Positions 46,413 to 54,659 of a DNA stretch of 64,000 nucleotides are shown here, piece after piece (position 1 is the stretch's first letter; the number at the start of each line of letters is the position of its first letter). The notes under the pieces were generated by a model. The model had not been told where the DNA came from and did no database searches. It saw only the letters and a program-made list of their open reading frames with translations. The stretch comes from Roseococcus pinisoli (GTDB taxonomy: Bacteria > Pseudomonadota > Alphaproteobacteria > Acetobacterales > Acetobacteraceae): assembly GCF_018413645.1 (NCBI RefSeq), contig NZ_JAHCDA010000003.1:603685-667684 (forward strand). Direction: 5' to 3'. Position numbers and translations under genes: made by a program.

Positions 46413-47090
46413 TTGAAAGGCACGGTTTTCCTGGGTTTCGTGGGATTGTCCGAGAGGGTGAAACTGTCCGAGAACGCCTTCCGGGACGTGAACATCGCCC
46501 TGGCCAACGAACTCTCGATGATCGCGGCGCGGCACGGCATCGATGTCTGGCGCATGATCGAGCTCGCCAACCGGCACCCGCGCGTCGAGATCCTCAGGCC
46601 CGGCCCCGGCGTGGGCGGGCACTGCATCGCGGTCGATCCCTGGTTCCTTGCGCAGGGCGCGCCGGAGGTGGCGCGGCTGATCCCCGCGGCGCGCGCGGTG
46701 GATGCGACCAAGCGGGCCGCCGTGCTGGAGCAGGCCTCGGCGCTCTGCGCGACCGGCGAGCGCGTCATCTGCCTGGGCCTCGCCTTCAAGGGCGACGTGG
46801 GGGACCTGCGCGAGAGCCCGGCGCTGGAAATCGCCAGCGAGCTGGCGCGGCGCCATCCCGGCCGGGTCGTGGCGGTCGAGCCTTATCTGGACGCGCCGCC
46901 GGAGGGGCTGGACGCGCCGCTTCTGACGCTGGACGCTGCGCTGGAAACCGAAGGGGTGCTTCTGGTACTGACGGACCACAGCGCCTTCGCGCGGCTTTCC
47001 ACGGCCGCCCTCGCCGGGCGCCGCATCATCGACACCCGCGGCCTCCTGCGCCGCCAAGAGGAAATGTTCCCATGCCCGACGGTCACATGA
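46413..47090 (+). pseudogene. wecC: wecC-like UDP-N-acetyl-D-mannosamine dehydrogenase, C-terminal fragment
   Basis: C-terminal half of the split dehydrogenase. It has the dimer-interface helix KLSENAFRDVNIALANELSMIAARHGID, the catalytic cysteine in GPGVGGHCIAVDPWFL, and the UDP-binding domain (CLGLAFKGDVGDLRESPALEI, HSAFARLS, RRIIDTRG). The first 17 codons from TTG 46413 come from the island. Together with 28141-28788 it makes a complete WecC. Alone it lacks NAD binding, so UDP-ManNAcA synthesis from this gene should be lost. Its stop overlaps the next gene. Confidence 0.9.
46452..46468 (+). repeat. right attachment-site repeat (attR core)
   Basis: GAGAGGGTGAAACTGTC; the last 12 bases equal the left repeat at 28740-28751. 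The reading frame of wecC resumes here (VKLSENAFRDVN). Confidence 0.8.
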
Positions 47091-47461
47091 GCCTTCCCGC
47101 CCTCGCCGCCATCGAGGCGGTGGTGCGCACCTATCTCGACGGCCTCTACGAGGGCGACGGCGCCAAGATCGCGCAGGCCTTCCATCCCGTCTCGCACCTC
47201 TACAGCGTGACGGACGGCGTGGTGGCCGATCTGCCGCGCGAGGAATGGCTGTCGCGCATCGCCTCGCGCCCGAAGCCGAGCGCGCAGGGCTTCACCCGCG
47301 AGGACCGCATCCTGGCCATCGACATGGCGGGCGAGGATGCCGCCTGCGTGAAGCTGAACTGCTGCATCCCGCCGCGCTACTTCACCGACTACCTGCTGCT
47401 GCTGAAGACCTCCGAAGGCTGGAAGATCGTCAGCAAGAGCTTTCACGTCGACATGAAGTAA
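47087..47461 (+). CDS. NTF2-like protein (lumazine-binding-like family)
   Basis: Small alpha+beta-barrel protein of 124 aa: IEAVVRTYLDGLYEGDGAKIAQAFHPVSHLYSV ... CIPPRYFTDYLLLLKTSEGWKIVSKSFHVD, typical of the nuclear-transport-factor-2/SnoaL superfamily and closest in pattern to Lumazine_bd_2. ATG 47087 overlaps the wecC stop as ATGA; an ATG 15 bases earlier is in frame. Function unknown; it may depend on wecC transcription and so be affected by the island. Confidence 0.8.
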   Translation: MSLPALAAIEAVVRTYLDGLYEGDGAKIAQAFHPVSHLYSVTDGVVADLPREEWLSRIASRPKPSAQGFTREDRILAIDMAGEDAACVKLNCCIPPRYFTDYLLLLKTSEGWKIVSKSFHVDMK

Positions 47462-47483
47462 CCCGGCTTGGAGGGGCTCTCTT

Positions 47484-47502
47484 CCGGCGATAGCCTCGCC
47501 GG
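47484..47502. other. short hairpin before the hydroxyacid dehydrogenase
   Basis: CCGGCGA (47484-47490) pairs with TCGCCGG (47496-47502). It has no T-run and sits directly before the ribosome-binding site, so it may influence translation or mRNA stability. Confidence 0.3.
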
Positions 47503-47518
47503 GAAAGGGAGAACCTCC

Positions 47519-48478
47519 ATGTCCAACCGCACGCGCCTCCTTCTCTGGACCGATACGCCCGCCGCCTATGTCGAGGCGATCGAGGCCGCCGGCCTTGCGC
47601 CGCGCGTCCTGGTCGAGACGCTGCCACGCCAGCAGATGCCGAGCGAGGAGCAACTGGCCGGGACGGAGGCGATGCTCGGCTGGGTGGCGCCGGAAGGCGT
47701 GCTGCCCCGGATGCCGAAGCTGCGCTGGGCCCAGGCGCTGATGGCGGGCGTGGAGGGCTGGCTGGCGCTGCCGGACTTGCCGCCGGGCCTCCTCCTCACC
47801 AGCGCCCGCGGCACGCATGGCGATTCCATGCCGGAGAACATCCTCGGCGCCCTGTTCCACCTGACCAAGCCCTATGCCGAGGCCGCCGAGGCGCAGAAGG
47901 AGAGCCGCTGGGCCCGCCGCGTGCCCGTCTCGCTGAACGGCAAGACGCTGGGCATCCTCGGCCTCGGCGCCATCGGGCAGGAGCTCGCGAAGCTCGCCTC
48001 GGCGCTGCGGATGGAGGTGCTGGGCACCCGCCGGAACCCGGTGCCAGTCGAGGGCGTCGCGGAGGTGCTGCCGCCCGAGCGGACGGACGAGGTGCTGGCG
48101 CGGTCGGACTTCGTGGTCCTGCTGCTGCCCGCCACGGCGGAGACGGAGAATTTCATCAATGCCGAGCGTCTGGCGAAGATGAAGCCCACCGCCTGGCTGC
48201 TGAACTTCGGGCGCGGCCAGGCCATCGTCGATGCCGATCTGATCGCCGCCGTCCAGCAGGGGAAGATCGCCGGCGCGCTGTTGGACGTCTTCCGGCAGGA
48301 GCCGCTGCCGGTGAGCGATCCCTTCTGGACCACCAAGGGCATCAAGGTGATCCCGCATGTCGGCGGCATGCATGCGGAGCGCGACAAGGCGGTCGCGAAG
48401 CTCTTCGTCGAGAATCTCGGCCGCTTCCTGGACGGGCGACCGATGCTCGCGGTGGTGGATCGCGCCGCGGGCTATTAG
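47519..48478 (+). CDS. D-isomer-specific 2-hydroxyacid dehydrogenase
   Basis: NAD(P)-dependent dehydrogenase of 319 aa. It has the Rossmann motif LGILGLGAIGQELAKLASALRMEVLGTRR, the catalytic arginine region WLLNFGRGQAIVDADLIAAVQQGKIAGALLDVF, the glutamate in RQEPLPVSDPFW and a histidine in IPHVGGMHAERDKAVAKLF. The substrate, perhaps a glyoxylate/hydroxypyruvate or phosphoglycerate-like acid, is not specified. ATG 47519 follows an AAGGGAG site. Confidence 0.9.
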   Translation: MSNRTRLLLWTDTPAAYVEAIEAAGLAPRVLVETLPRQQMPSEEQLAGTEAMLGWVAPEGVLPRMPKLRWAQALMAGVEGWLALPDLPPGLLLTSARGTHGDSMPENILGALFHLTKPYAEAAEAQKESRWARRVPVSLNGKTLGILGLGAIGQELAKLASALRMEVLGTRRNPVPVEGVAEVLPPERTDEVLARSDFVVLLLPATAETENFINAERLAKMKPTAWLLNFGRGQAIVDADLIAAVQQGKIAGALLDVFRQEPLPVSDPFWTTKGIKVIPHVGGMHAERDKAVAKLFVENLGRFLDGRPMLAVVDRAAGY

Positions 48479-48493
48479 CCCGGGCGCTTCCGC

Positions 48494-49591
48494 TCAACCT
48501 TCGGCGTCCTTGAGCACGTAGGGAACACCGGCGCGTTCCGCGATGGCACGGATCAGCTTCTGCAGGCTCTCGGGGACGGGAATGCCCTCGGCCATCCGCT
48601 TCGCGCGGGAAAATTCCTCGGGCTCGCCCGGCAGCAGGACGGGTTTGGCGGGATCGGTCGGCGCGGTGCCGTGCAGCACGTCGATCACCGCGTCGAGGTC
48701 GGTCGTGTACTCCTCCATGTCGCGATAGGCGCGCGGATCCACCGCCAGCATGAAGTGGCCGATGTTGTTCGGGTCGTCCGGCCTCTGCGACTTGTTGCGC
48801 AGCGGCGAGAAGCTGGCGCCGACCAGCGTGCCGCCGAGGATATGCGCCATCAGCGCGAGGCCGTAGCCCTTGTGTCCGCCCAGCGATTCCGGCCCGCCGA
48901 CGGGGGTGATGCCGCCTTCCTTGCGCTTGAAGACATAGTCGTTGGCGACGTGTGAATCGGTGACCGGTCGGCCTGCCTCGTCCTGCACCCAGCCCTCGGG
49001 CAGTGGCTTGTCGTTGAGGTGGTAGACCTTGACCTTGTTGCCCGCGACCGTGGTGGTCGCCATGTCCAGCACCACCGGCTTGTGCCCGGGGCCGGCGGGG
49101 GCGGCGAAGGCGATGGGGTTGGTGCCCAGCACCGGCTCCGAGGCGCGGGTCGGCACCATCAGGATGCCGCGCGTCGACGAGGTGACCATGCCGATCACCC
49201 CCGCATCGGAGGCGATGCGCGCGTAATAGCCGGCCGCGCCGAAATGATGGCTGTTCACCACGCCGACGGCGCCGACGCCGAAGGTCTTCGCCTTCTCGAC
49301 AGCGAGCTTCATGGCCATCACGGCCGCGGGGTGGCCGAGGCCGTCCGCACCGTCCACCAGCGCCGTCGCCGCGAAATCGCGCACCACGCGCGGCTGGCCG
49401 GCGATGCGGAGCTGGCCGAGCTTCAGCATCTCCTCATAGGCCATGAGCATGGAGATGCCGTGGCTGTCGACGCCCATCAGGTCGGTCTCGACCATGACCT
49501 CGGCGGTCGTCTCGGCATTCTGCGGCGGGCTGCCCCACGCCGTCAGGATGGACAGGATCTGGGCCCTGACGGAGTCGTGCGTGGCGTTCAT
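48494..49591 (-). CDS. Ldh/YlbC-family malate/L-lactate dehydrogenase
   Basis: NAD(P)-dependent 2-oxoacid reductase/dehydrogenase of the type-2 malate/lactate family, 365 aa. Visible are ETDLMGVDSHGISMLMAYEEMLKLGQL, VVNSHHFGAAGYYARIA, GTNPIAFAAPA and GGHKGYGLALMAHILGGTL. It lies 83 bp after the FAH-type hydrolase on the same strand and probably works in the same carboxylic-acid pathway. Confidence 0.9.
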   Translation of the reverse strand: MNATHDSVRAQILSILTAWGSPPQNAETTAEVMVETDLMGVDSHGISMLMAYEEMLKLGQLRIAGQPRVVRDFAATALVDGADGLGHPAAVMAMKLAVEKAKTFGVGAVGVVNSHHFGAAGYYARIASDAGVIGMVTSSTRGILMVPTRASEPVLGTNPIAFAAPAGPGHKPVVLDMATTTVAGNKVKVYHLNDKPLPEGWVQDEAGRPVTDSHVANDYVFKRKEGGITPVGGPESLGGHKGYGLALMAHILGGTLVGASFSPLRNKSQRPDDPNNIGHFMLAVDPRAYRDMEEYTTDLDAVIDVLHGTAPTDPAKPVLLPGEPEEFSRAKRMAEGIPVPESLQKLIRAIAERAGVPYVLKDAEG

Positions 49592-49674
49592 CTCTTCCCT
49601 CGGCCGAATTCGTTCGTCGTTTCGAAGAGAATCAAGACATGGCCGGGCGCGCGCGTCATCCCCTCGGGAGCGCG

Positions 49675-50553
49675 CTATGCGATCCCGTGCCGCAGCGTGC
49701 CGATGCGCTCCACCGTCAGCTCCAGCTGGTCGCCGCTGCGCAGGTAGCGCGGCGGGTCGCGGAAATGACCGGAACCGGACGGCGTGCCGGTCGCGATCAC
49801 GTCGCCCGTGTCCAGCCGCATGAAGCGGGAGACATAGGCGATCAGCGCGGGGACGGAGAAGAGGAGCTCGCGCGTATTGCCGTGCTGCACCTCCTCGCCG
49901 TTGAGGGTGCAGGCGATGTCCAGCGCCCAGGGCTCGCCCAGCGCATCGGCGGTCACGATCCAGGGGCCGATCGGGCAGAAATCCTGCAGGCCCTTGGCGA
50001 AGCTGGTCATGGCCAGCGGCACGTCGAACTGGAATTCACGCGCCGAGATGTCGTTGAGGATGGTGTAGCCGGCGACGTGCTCCAGCGCCCGTCGCTCCTC
50101 CACCTCGAAGGCCGGCGCGCCGATGACGACGGCGAGCTCCACCTCCCAGTCCGGCTTGGTGACGGCGCGGGGGATGGCGACGTTCGTGCCGGGGCCGCAG
50201 ACGGTGGAGGTTGGCTTCAGGAAGAGCTTGGGCGCCTCCAGCTTCGGCCCGCCGACCTCGCTGGCATGCGCGCCGTAGTTGCGGCCGACGCCGATGATCT
50301 TGCCCGGACGCAGCGGTGCGTCGAGCAGCGCCTCGTCCAGCGGCAGGCGCAGCTTCGCCTGCTCTGGCCGGGCGGCGAAGGCCAGGGCACGCGCGGCCTC
50401 CGTCATCGCGGCTTCGTCCGCCAGCAGCGCGATCATGTCGCGGGGCAGGGCGGTGCCGTTCCCGCCCGCCGCATCCAGCGCCGCCGCCAGAGGCACGAGC
50501 GCCTCATCTAGCACGCCGGCGAGGCGGCCGTCCTTCAGCGTCGCGAGCCTCAT
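49675..50553 (-). CDS. fumarylacetoacetate hydrolase family protein
   Basis: Hydrolase/decarboxylase of 292 aa acting on a beta-diketo or oxo acid. The core is KIIGVGRNYGAHASEVGG, FLKPTSTVCGPG, DWEVELAVVIG with metal-binding Glu residues, GYTILNDISAREFQ and DVIATGTPSGSG. The ATG at 50553 overlaps the stop of the dioxygenase gene (ATGA), so the two are cotranslated. Confidence 0.92.
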   Translation of the reverse strand: MRLATLKDGRLAGVLDEALVPLAAALDAAGGNGTALPRDMIALLADEAAMTEAARALAFAARPEQAKLRLPLDEALLDAPLRPGKIIGVGRNYGAHASEVGGPKLEAPKLFLKPTSTVCGPGTNVAIPRAVTKPDWEVELAVVIGAPAFEVEERRALEHVAGYTILNDISAREFQFDVPLAMTSFAKGLQDFCPIGPWIVTADALGEPWALDIACTLNGEEVQHGNTRELLFSVPALIAYVSRFMRLDTGDVIATGTPSGSGHFRDPPRYLRSGDQLELTVERIGTLRHGIA

Positions 50554-51431
50554 GCCGCGAGCGCCGCGTAGTCCAGGCTCGCCATTACCTGCACGCGCAG
50601 GATGAAGCGGGGCTCGTCCGGCCCGTAATCGGCCATGGCGTTGTGGGTGGTGCCGATATTGTCCCACATCAGCACGTCGCCCGGGGTCCAGGCATGGCTG
50701 TGCAGGTATTTTGCTTGTGTCTGGTGGCGGAAGAGATAGTCGAGCATGGCGTCGCTCTCGTCCTTCTCCATCCCCTCGATGTGCATGGCGTAGCCGGGAT
50801 TGCAGTAGAGGACGCGCTTGCCGGTGATCGGATGGTCCCGGAAGATCGGCTGGCGGACCGGCGGCTTCTTCGCGCGCTGCGCGTCGGTGAGGGGCGGGCG
50901 GATCGAGCCGGGGCGGATGCGCATCATGTCCCAGAATTTCTGGAAGTCGTGGATGGCAACCTTGCCCTCCAGGCGTTCCTTCACCTCGGCCGGAAGGTCG
51001 TCATAGGCGGCGTGCTGGTTGCGGAACTGCGTGTCGCCGAGCGGCCGGCCATCGCGCAGCGGCACTTCCTTCGCGTGCAGGACATTGGCGAGCGCGATGT
51101 CGTGCGAATAGCTCATGTCGGTGTGCCAGCCCTGGCCGGCATCGTTGAGGCCGATCGGCTTTCCCTCGGCGTCGCGCTTGTTGGACAGGATCATGACTTC
51201 GGGAAAGCCGGGCGCGAAGAACATGTTCGCGACGTTCACCTCGAGCGAACCGAAGCGCTTCCCATAATCGGCAAGCTGCGCGGCATCGAGATCCTGCTGC
51301 GGAAAGCAGAGCACGCCGTATTGGCCGAGCGCGCGCAGGACATCGCGGAAATCCGCCGGTGACAGCGGCTTCAACAGGTCGAGATCGAGGATGCGGGCGC
51401 CCAGCCCGCTGTTGTTCGGCGCGATCCGCAT
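50550..51431 (-). CDS. TauD/TfdA-family 2-oxoglutarate-dependent dioxygenase
   Basis: Non-haem iron dioxygenase of 293 aa. The iron ligands are His and Asp of GWHTDMSY and the distal His in WDNIGTTHNAMADY; 2-oxoglutarate binds the arginine in RFILRVQV. Substrates of relatives include taurine, aryloxyacetates and hydroxy acids; here it begins an operon with FAH- and Ldh-type enzymes, so it may open a carboxylate catabolic route. It is divergent from the DadA-like gene. Confidence 0.92.
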   Translation of the reverse strand: MRIAPNNSGLGARILDLDLLKPLSPADFRDVLRALGQYGVLCFPQQDLDAAQLADYGKRFGSLEVNVANMFFAPGFPEVMILSNKRDAEGKPIGLNDAGQGWHTDMSYSHDIALANVLHAKEVPLRDGRPLGDTQFRNQHAAYDDLPAEVKERLEGKVAIHDFQKFWDMMRIRPGSIRPPLTDAQRAKKPPVRQPIFRDHPITGKRVLYCNPGYAMHIEGMEKDESDAMLDYLFRHQTQAKYLHSHAWTPGDVLMWDNIGTTHNAMADYGPDEPRFILRVQVMASLDYAALAA

Positions 51432-51471
51432 CGTTCATTTCCCCTGGTTGACGAGATCATCCGAGCACTGT

Positions 51472-51485
51472 GTTGTATAGTCAAC
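51472..51485. promoter_or_regulatory. small inverted repeat between divergent catabolic genes
   Basis: GTTGTATAGTCAAC has GTTG/CAAC arms around an AT-rich centre, similar in form to GntR-type operators. It lies 40 bp from the dioxygenase start and 18 bp from the DadA-like start. Confidence 0.35.
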
Positions 51486-51503
51486 TTGCTGGAACGTTCA
51501 CGA

Positions 51504-52754
51504 ATGCATCCTAGACCAAGAGTGTTGGTCGTCGGCGCCGGAATCGTCGGCCTCTGCACCGCCTGGTATCTCGCGCGGGCGGGAGCCGAGGTGACGGTCG
51601 TGGACCGTGCCGGGCCGGGCGAGGGCACCTCCTCCGGCAATGCGGGCGCGATCTCCGCGGGCTCTGTCGCGCCGCTGGCGATGCCGGGCGTGCTGCGCGA
51701 CGTGCCGAAGATGCTGTTCGATCCCAAGGGTGCGCTGCATATCCCCGCGCGCTACTGGCCGACCGCCTTTCCATGGCTCTGGCGTTTCGTGCTCGCGGCC
51801 CGGCCGGAGCGCGTGCAGGAAATCGCGCAGGCGCTCGCCGTGCTGCTGCATGGCGCGGAAGACCGGCATCTCGAGATCCTGGAGACTGAGGGCGCGGCCG
51901 ACCTCATCTCGCACCAGGGCCAGCTCTATCTCTATCGGGACCGCGCCCATGCCGCGAAGGACGACGCGGCATGGGCGCTGCGCCGCGCGCATGGGCTCGA
52001 GATGCGGGTGCTCGACCGTGGCGAGGTGCTGGAGCTCGAGCCTGAGGTCTCCGAGGCCTATGGCACCGGTATCTTCCTGCCGGGGCAGGGGCATTCGGTG
52101 AACCCGCTGCGTCAGGCGCAGGTGGTCGCGCGCGGTGTCGAAAGGCTGGGCGGGACGATCCGGCGCGGCACCGTCACGGCGCTGAGGACGGAGAACCACC
52201 GCGTCACCGGCGCGATGATCGACGGCGCGCCCTTCGAGGCGGATCACACCGTGCTTGCGGCCGGAGCCTGGTCGGCAGCGCTGCTGGCGCCGCTCGGCAT
52301 CAAGGTGCCGCTGGAGAGCCAGCGCGGCTATCACGTCATGCTGCCCAACCCCGGCGTGATGCCGCGCCGGCCCATCATCCCCGCGGACCGGAAGGTCTTC
52401 ATCACGCCGATGGAGGAGGGGCTGCGCGTGGCGGGCTCCGTCGAGTTCGGCGGCACCGAGATGCCGCCCACGCCGGAGCGCTCGGCGCTGCTGCTGGAGG
52501 ATCTCGCGAAGGTCTATCCGCAGGCCGATACGCGCGAGCAGCGCCCGCACTGGATGGGCCATCGCCCCTGCCTGCCGGACAGCCTGCCGGTGCTCGGGCC
52601 GGTGAAGGCCTGGCCCGGCCTCTGTTGTGCCTTCGGGCATGGCCATCTCGGCCTCACCGGCTCGGCGCCGACCGGCGCACTGCTGGCCGCGGCCCTGCTG
52701 GGGCCGGCCTCCAATACTGACCTGACACCCTTTGGCGTGGAGCGTTTCGCATGA
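51504..52754 (+). CDS. FAD-dependent D-amino-acid dehydrogenase-like oxidoreductase (DadA type)
   Basis: Flavoprotein of 416 aa of the DAO family. The FAD-binding motif is VLVVGAGIVGLCTAWYLARAGAEVTVVDR, followed by GTSSGNAGAISAG, the DadA-like substrate domain and the C-terminal RPCLPDSLPVLGP...CAFGHGHLGLTGSAPTG. It oxidises an amine or amino/imino acid. ATG 51504 is chosen; a TTG six codons upstream is the edge of the open frame. The stop overlaps the MATE gene start (ATGA). Confidence 0.9.
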   Translation: MHPRPRVLVVGAGIVGLCTAWYLARAGAEVTVVDRAGPGEGTSSGNAGAISAGSVAPLAMPGVLRDVPKMLFDPKGALHIPARYWPTAFPWLWRFVLAARPERVQEIAQALAVLLHGAEDRHLEILETEGAADLISHQGQLYLYRDRAHAAKDDAAWALRRAHGLEMRVLDRGEVLELEPEVSEAYGTGIFLPGQGHSVNPLRQAQVVARGVERLGGTIRRGTVTALRTENHRVTGAMIDGAPFEADHTVLAAGAWSAALLAPLGIKVPLESQRGYHVMLPNPGVMPRRPIIPADRKVFITPMEEGLRVAGSVEFGGTEMPPTPERSALLLEDLAKVYPQADTREQRPHWMGHRPCLPDSLPVLGPVKAWPGLCCAFGHGHLGLTGSAPTGALLAAALLGPASNTDLTPFGVERFA

Positions 52755-54091
52755 GCGCCGTGATCGGAACACTTCGTCCCACCCCTGGCGAGCTCGGCAG
52801 GCGCATCCTGGCCCTGGCCGCGCCGACGACGCTGCTCTCAGCGCTGCAGGTGGCGGCGCTGCTCATCGAGACGGTGATCGCCGCCCGCCTCGGCCGCACG
52901 GCCCTGGCGGGCTGGGCGATCGTGCTGCCCTTCTCGCTGCTGCTCGGCCAGATGTCGGCGGGAGCCATGGGCGGCGGCGTGGTCTCGGCGATCGCGCGGG
53001 CTCTGGGCGCGAAGAGGGAGGACGAGGCCTCGGCGCTGGCGGTCCATGCGCTGCTCATCGCGCTGGGCTTCTCGGCCATGTTTGTGGTCGTGCTGGCGAT
53101 CCTGCCGGGCGTGGTGCTGCCGCTGATCGGCGGGCCGGAGGCGGCGGCCGCCGCGATCCCCTATTCCATAGCCTTGTTCGGCCTGGGCGCCGTCCCGGCC
53201 TGGGTGGCCAATACGCTGGCCTCCATCCTGCGAGGGGCGGGCAAGCACGCCCTGGCGGCGCGGGTGCTGAACTTCGCCTGGATCTTCTATCCCATCCTCG
53301 CCTTCATTTTCGCCGAGCCGCTGGGCATGGGCCTCATGGGCATCGGGCTCGGCTTCGCGATCTGCTACTGGGTCGCGGCGGTGGTCATGGCCAAGGTGGT
53401 CTTCTCCGGCGCGGCGGGCTTCAAGCTGGACCTCCGCGTGACGCTGCGCTGGGCGCTGTTCCGGCGCATCCTCGCGGTCGGCGCCGTCGCCTGCTGCCTC
53501 GCCTTCGTCGCGAACATGGCGACCATCCTGGTGACGGCGCGGCTGGCGAGCTACGGGCCGGTAGCTGTGGCGGCCTATGGCGTCTCGGCGCGGCTGGAAT
53601 TCATGATGATCCCGCTGGCCTTCGGCGTGGGCTCGGCGCTGACGGCGCTGGTCGGCCGCTCCGTGGGGCAGGGCGACTGGGAGACGGCGCGGCGCACGGC
53701 CTGGGTGGGCGGCTTCATGGCGCTTGGCATCTGTTCCTCGATCGGCCTGAGCGTGGCGCTCTTCCCCCTGACCTTCGCGAACCTCTTTGCATCGGACGTC
53801 GAGGTAGCGCTGATCGCAGCGCGCGCGCTGATCTTCATCGGCCCGGCCTTCGGCGGCTTCGGCCTCGGCATGGCGATGTATTTCGCGGCGATGGGCGCCG
53901 GGCGGATGGGCTATCCGGTGGCGGCCGGCCTCTCGCGCCTCGGCATCGCGGTGGGCGGCGGCTGGCTGCTGGGCGATGTGCTGGGCCTGGGCATGGACGG
54001 GCAGTTCCTGGCCGTCGCGCTGGGCGTCACCTCCTACGGCCTGCTGACGGCGATCGCGGTCCGGCCCGGCGTCTGGGGACCGAAGGCCTGA
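52751..54091 (+). CDS. MATE family multidrug/solute exporter
   Basis: Inner-membrane cation-coupled exporter of 446 aa with about 12 hydrophobic segments in two MatE halves. The first half opens with ILALAAPTTLLSALQVAALLIETVIAARLG; the second is seen in FRRILAVGAVACCLAFVANMATILVTARLASYGPVAVAAYGV and PLAFGVGSALTALVGRSVGQGDW. It is translationally coupled to the DadA-like oxidoreductase, so it may export a related compound or product. The substrate is unknown. Confidence 0.92.
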   Translation: MSAVIGTLRPTPGELGRRILALAAPTTLLSALQVAALLIETVIAARLGRTALAGWAIVLPFSLLLGQMSAGAMGGGVVSAIARALGAKREDEASALAVHALLIALGFSAMFVVVLAILPGVVLPLIGGPEAAAAAIPYSIALFGLGAVPAWVANTLASILRGAGKHALAARVLNFAWIFYPILAFIFAEPLGMGLMGIGLGFAICYWVAAVVMAKVVFSGAAGFKLDLRVTLRWALFRRILAVGAVACCLAFVANMATILVTARLASYGPVAVAAYGVSARLEFMMIPLAFGVGSALTALVGRSVGQGDWETARRTAWVGGFMALGICSSIGLSVALFPLTFANLFASDVEVALIAARALIFIGPAFGGFGLGMAMYFAAMGAGRMGYPVAAGLSRLGIAVGGGWLLGDVLGLGMDGQFLAVALGVTSYGLLTAIAVRPGVWGPKA

Positions 54092-54104
54092 AGGGCCGGG
54101 GGCG

Positions 54105-54557
54105 TCACATTCCCCGAGGCAGGCGGGAGGGCTCGAGGGCGGTGGCGAGGACCTGGCCGCTGCGCTTGAGCGCGCAGGCGAGGCCGACGAGCAGTGGCAG
54201 CGCCCGATAGGCGGTGAGCGGCGGGGCCAGCCGGTGCAGCAGGCCGAGGGCCAGGCTGCGCGAGCCCTGCTGCGCGGCGCCGACCGCCAGAAGCAGGGCG
54301 GACTCGCTCTCGGTGACATGGGGCCAGAGCGGCCCGGCGAGATGCAGCGTCGGCAGGCAGCGGAGCAGCGGATCGAGCATCAGCGCCGCACCCTCCGTTC
54401 CGGCCGAGGCCAGGATGAGGGCCGCTTCCGCCATGGGGCCGGCGGGCCCCTCGGCTGCCCAGGCGCGCGCTGCGTCCAGCAGCAGGCGTTCGGCCTCCGG
54501 CAAAGCGTCTGAATCGTGCCCGAGATGGGGCCAGGCGGGCAGGCCGCGAGTCGCCAT
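54105..54557 (-). CDS. hypothetical protein preceded by a Fur-like box
   Basis: Helical protein of 150 aa (LPEAERLLLDAARAWAAEGPAGPMAEAALILASAGTEGAAL...) rich in Ala and Leu with no recognised domain. The sequence reads like helical-repeat/TPR-like helices. A Fur-type palindrome at 54593-54609 lies 36 bp before the start, so iron-regulated expression is likely. It converges with the MATE gene. Confidence 0.7.
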   Translation of the reverse strand: MATRGLPAWPHLGHDSDALPEAERLLLDAARAWAAEGPAGPMAEAALILASAGTEGAALMLDPLLRCLPTLHLAGPLWPHVTESESALLLAVGAAQQGSRSLALGLLHRLAPPLTAYRALPLLVGLACALKRSGQVLATALEPSRLPRGM

Positions 54558-54592
54558 GGAAGTACCTCCGGTGTCCGGAGCTTTTAGTGCAA

Positions 54593-54609
54593 TTGCGAAT
54601 GAGTCGCAA
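54593..54609. promoter_or_regulatory. Fur-like box before the hypothetical gene
   Basis: TTGCGAATGAGTCGCAA is an inverted repeat (TTGCGA/TCGCAA around ATGAG) related to the element before the TonB receptor at 11398-11412. Confidence 0.65.
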
Positions 54610-54659
54610 ATTTATATTGAGCCGCTGATCATTTACTTCTCCTGCGGGCCAATGAGGCC

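Larger units (their letters stand above)
28735..46468. mobile_element. integrative genomic island inserted in wecC
   Basis: About 17.7 kb of foreign DNA separates the two halves of wecC. The ends carry the direct repeat GGTGAAACTGTC (28740-28751 and 46457-46468), extendable to 17 bp with one mismatch. A tyrosine integrase gene lies 80 bp inside the left end. Cargo comprises a STAND NTPase defence-like operon, a serine recombinase, an HNH-like protein, three RHH proteins and two phage morphogenesis genes. No replication, terminase, portal, capsid or conjugation gene is recognised. It looks like a phage-satellite-like or degenerate-prophage island. Confidence 0.88.

Noticed and set aside
28735..46468. 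Complete prophage
   Set aside because: No terminase, portal, major capsid, tape measure or lysis gene was found; only two morphogenesis-type genes are present.
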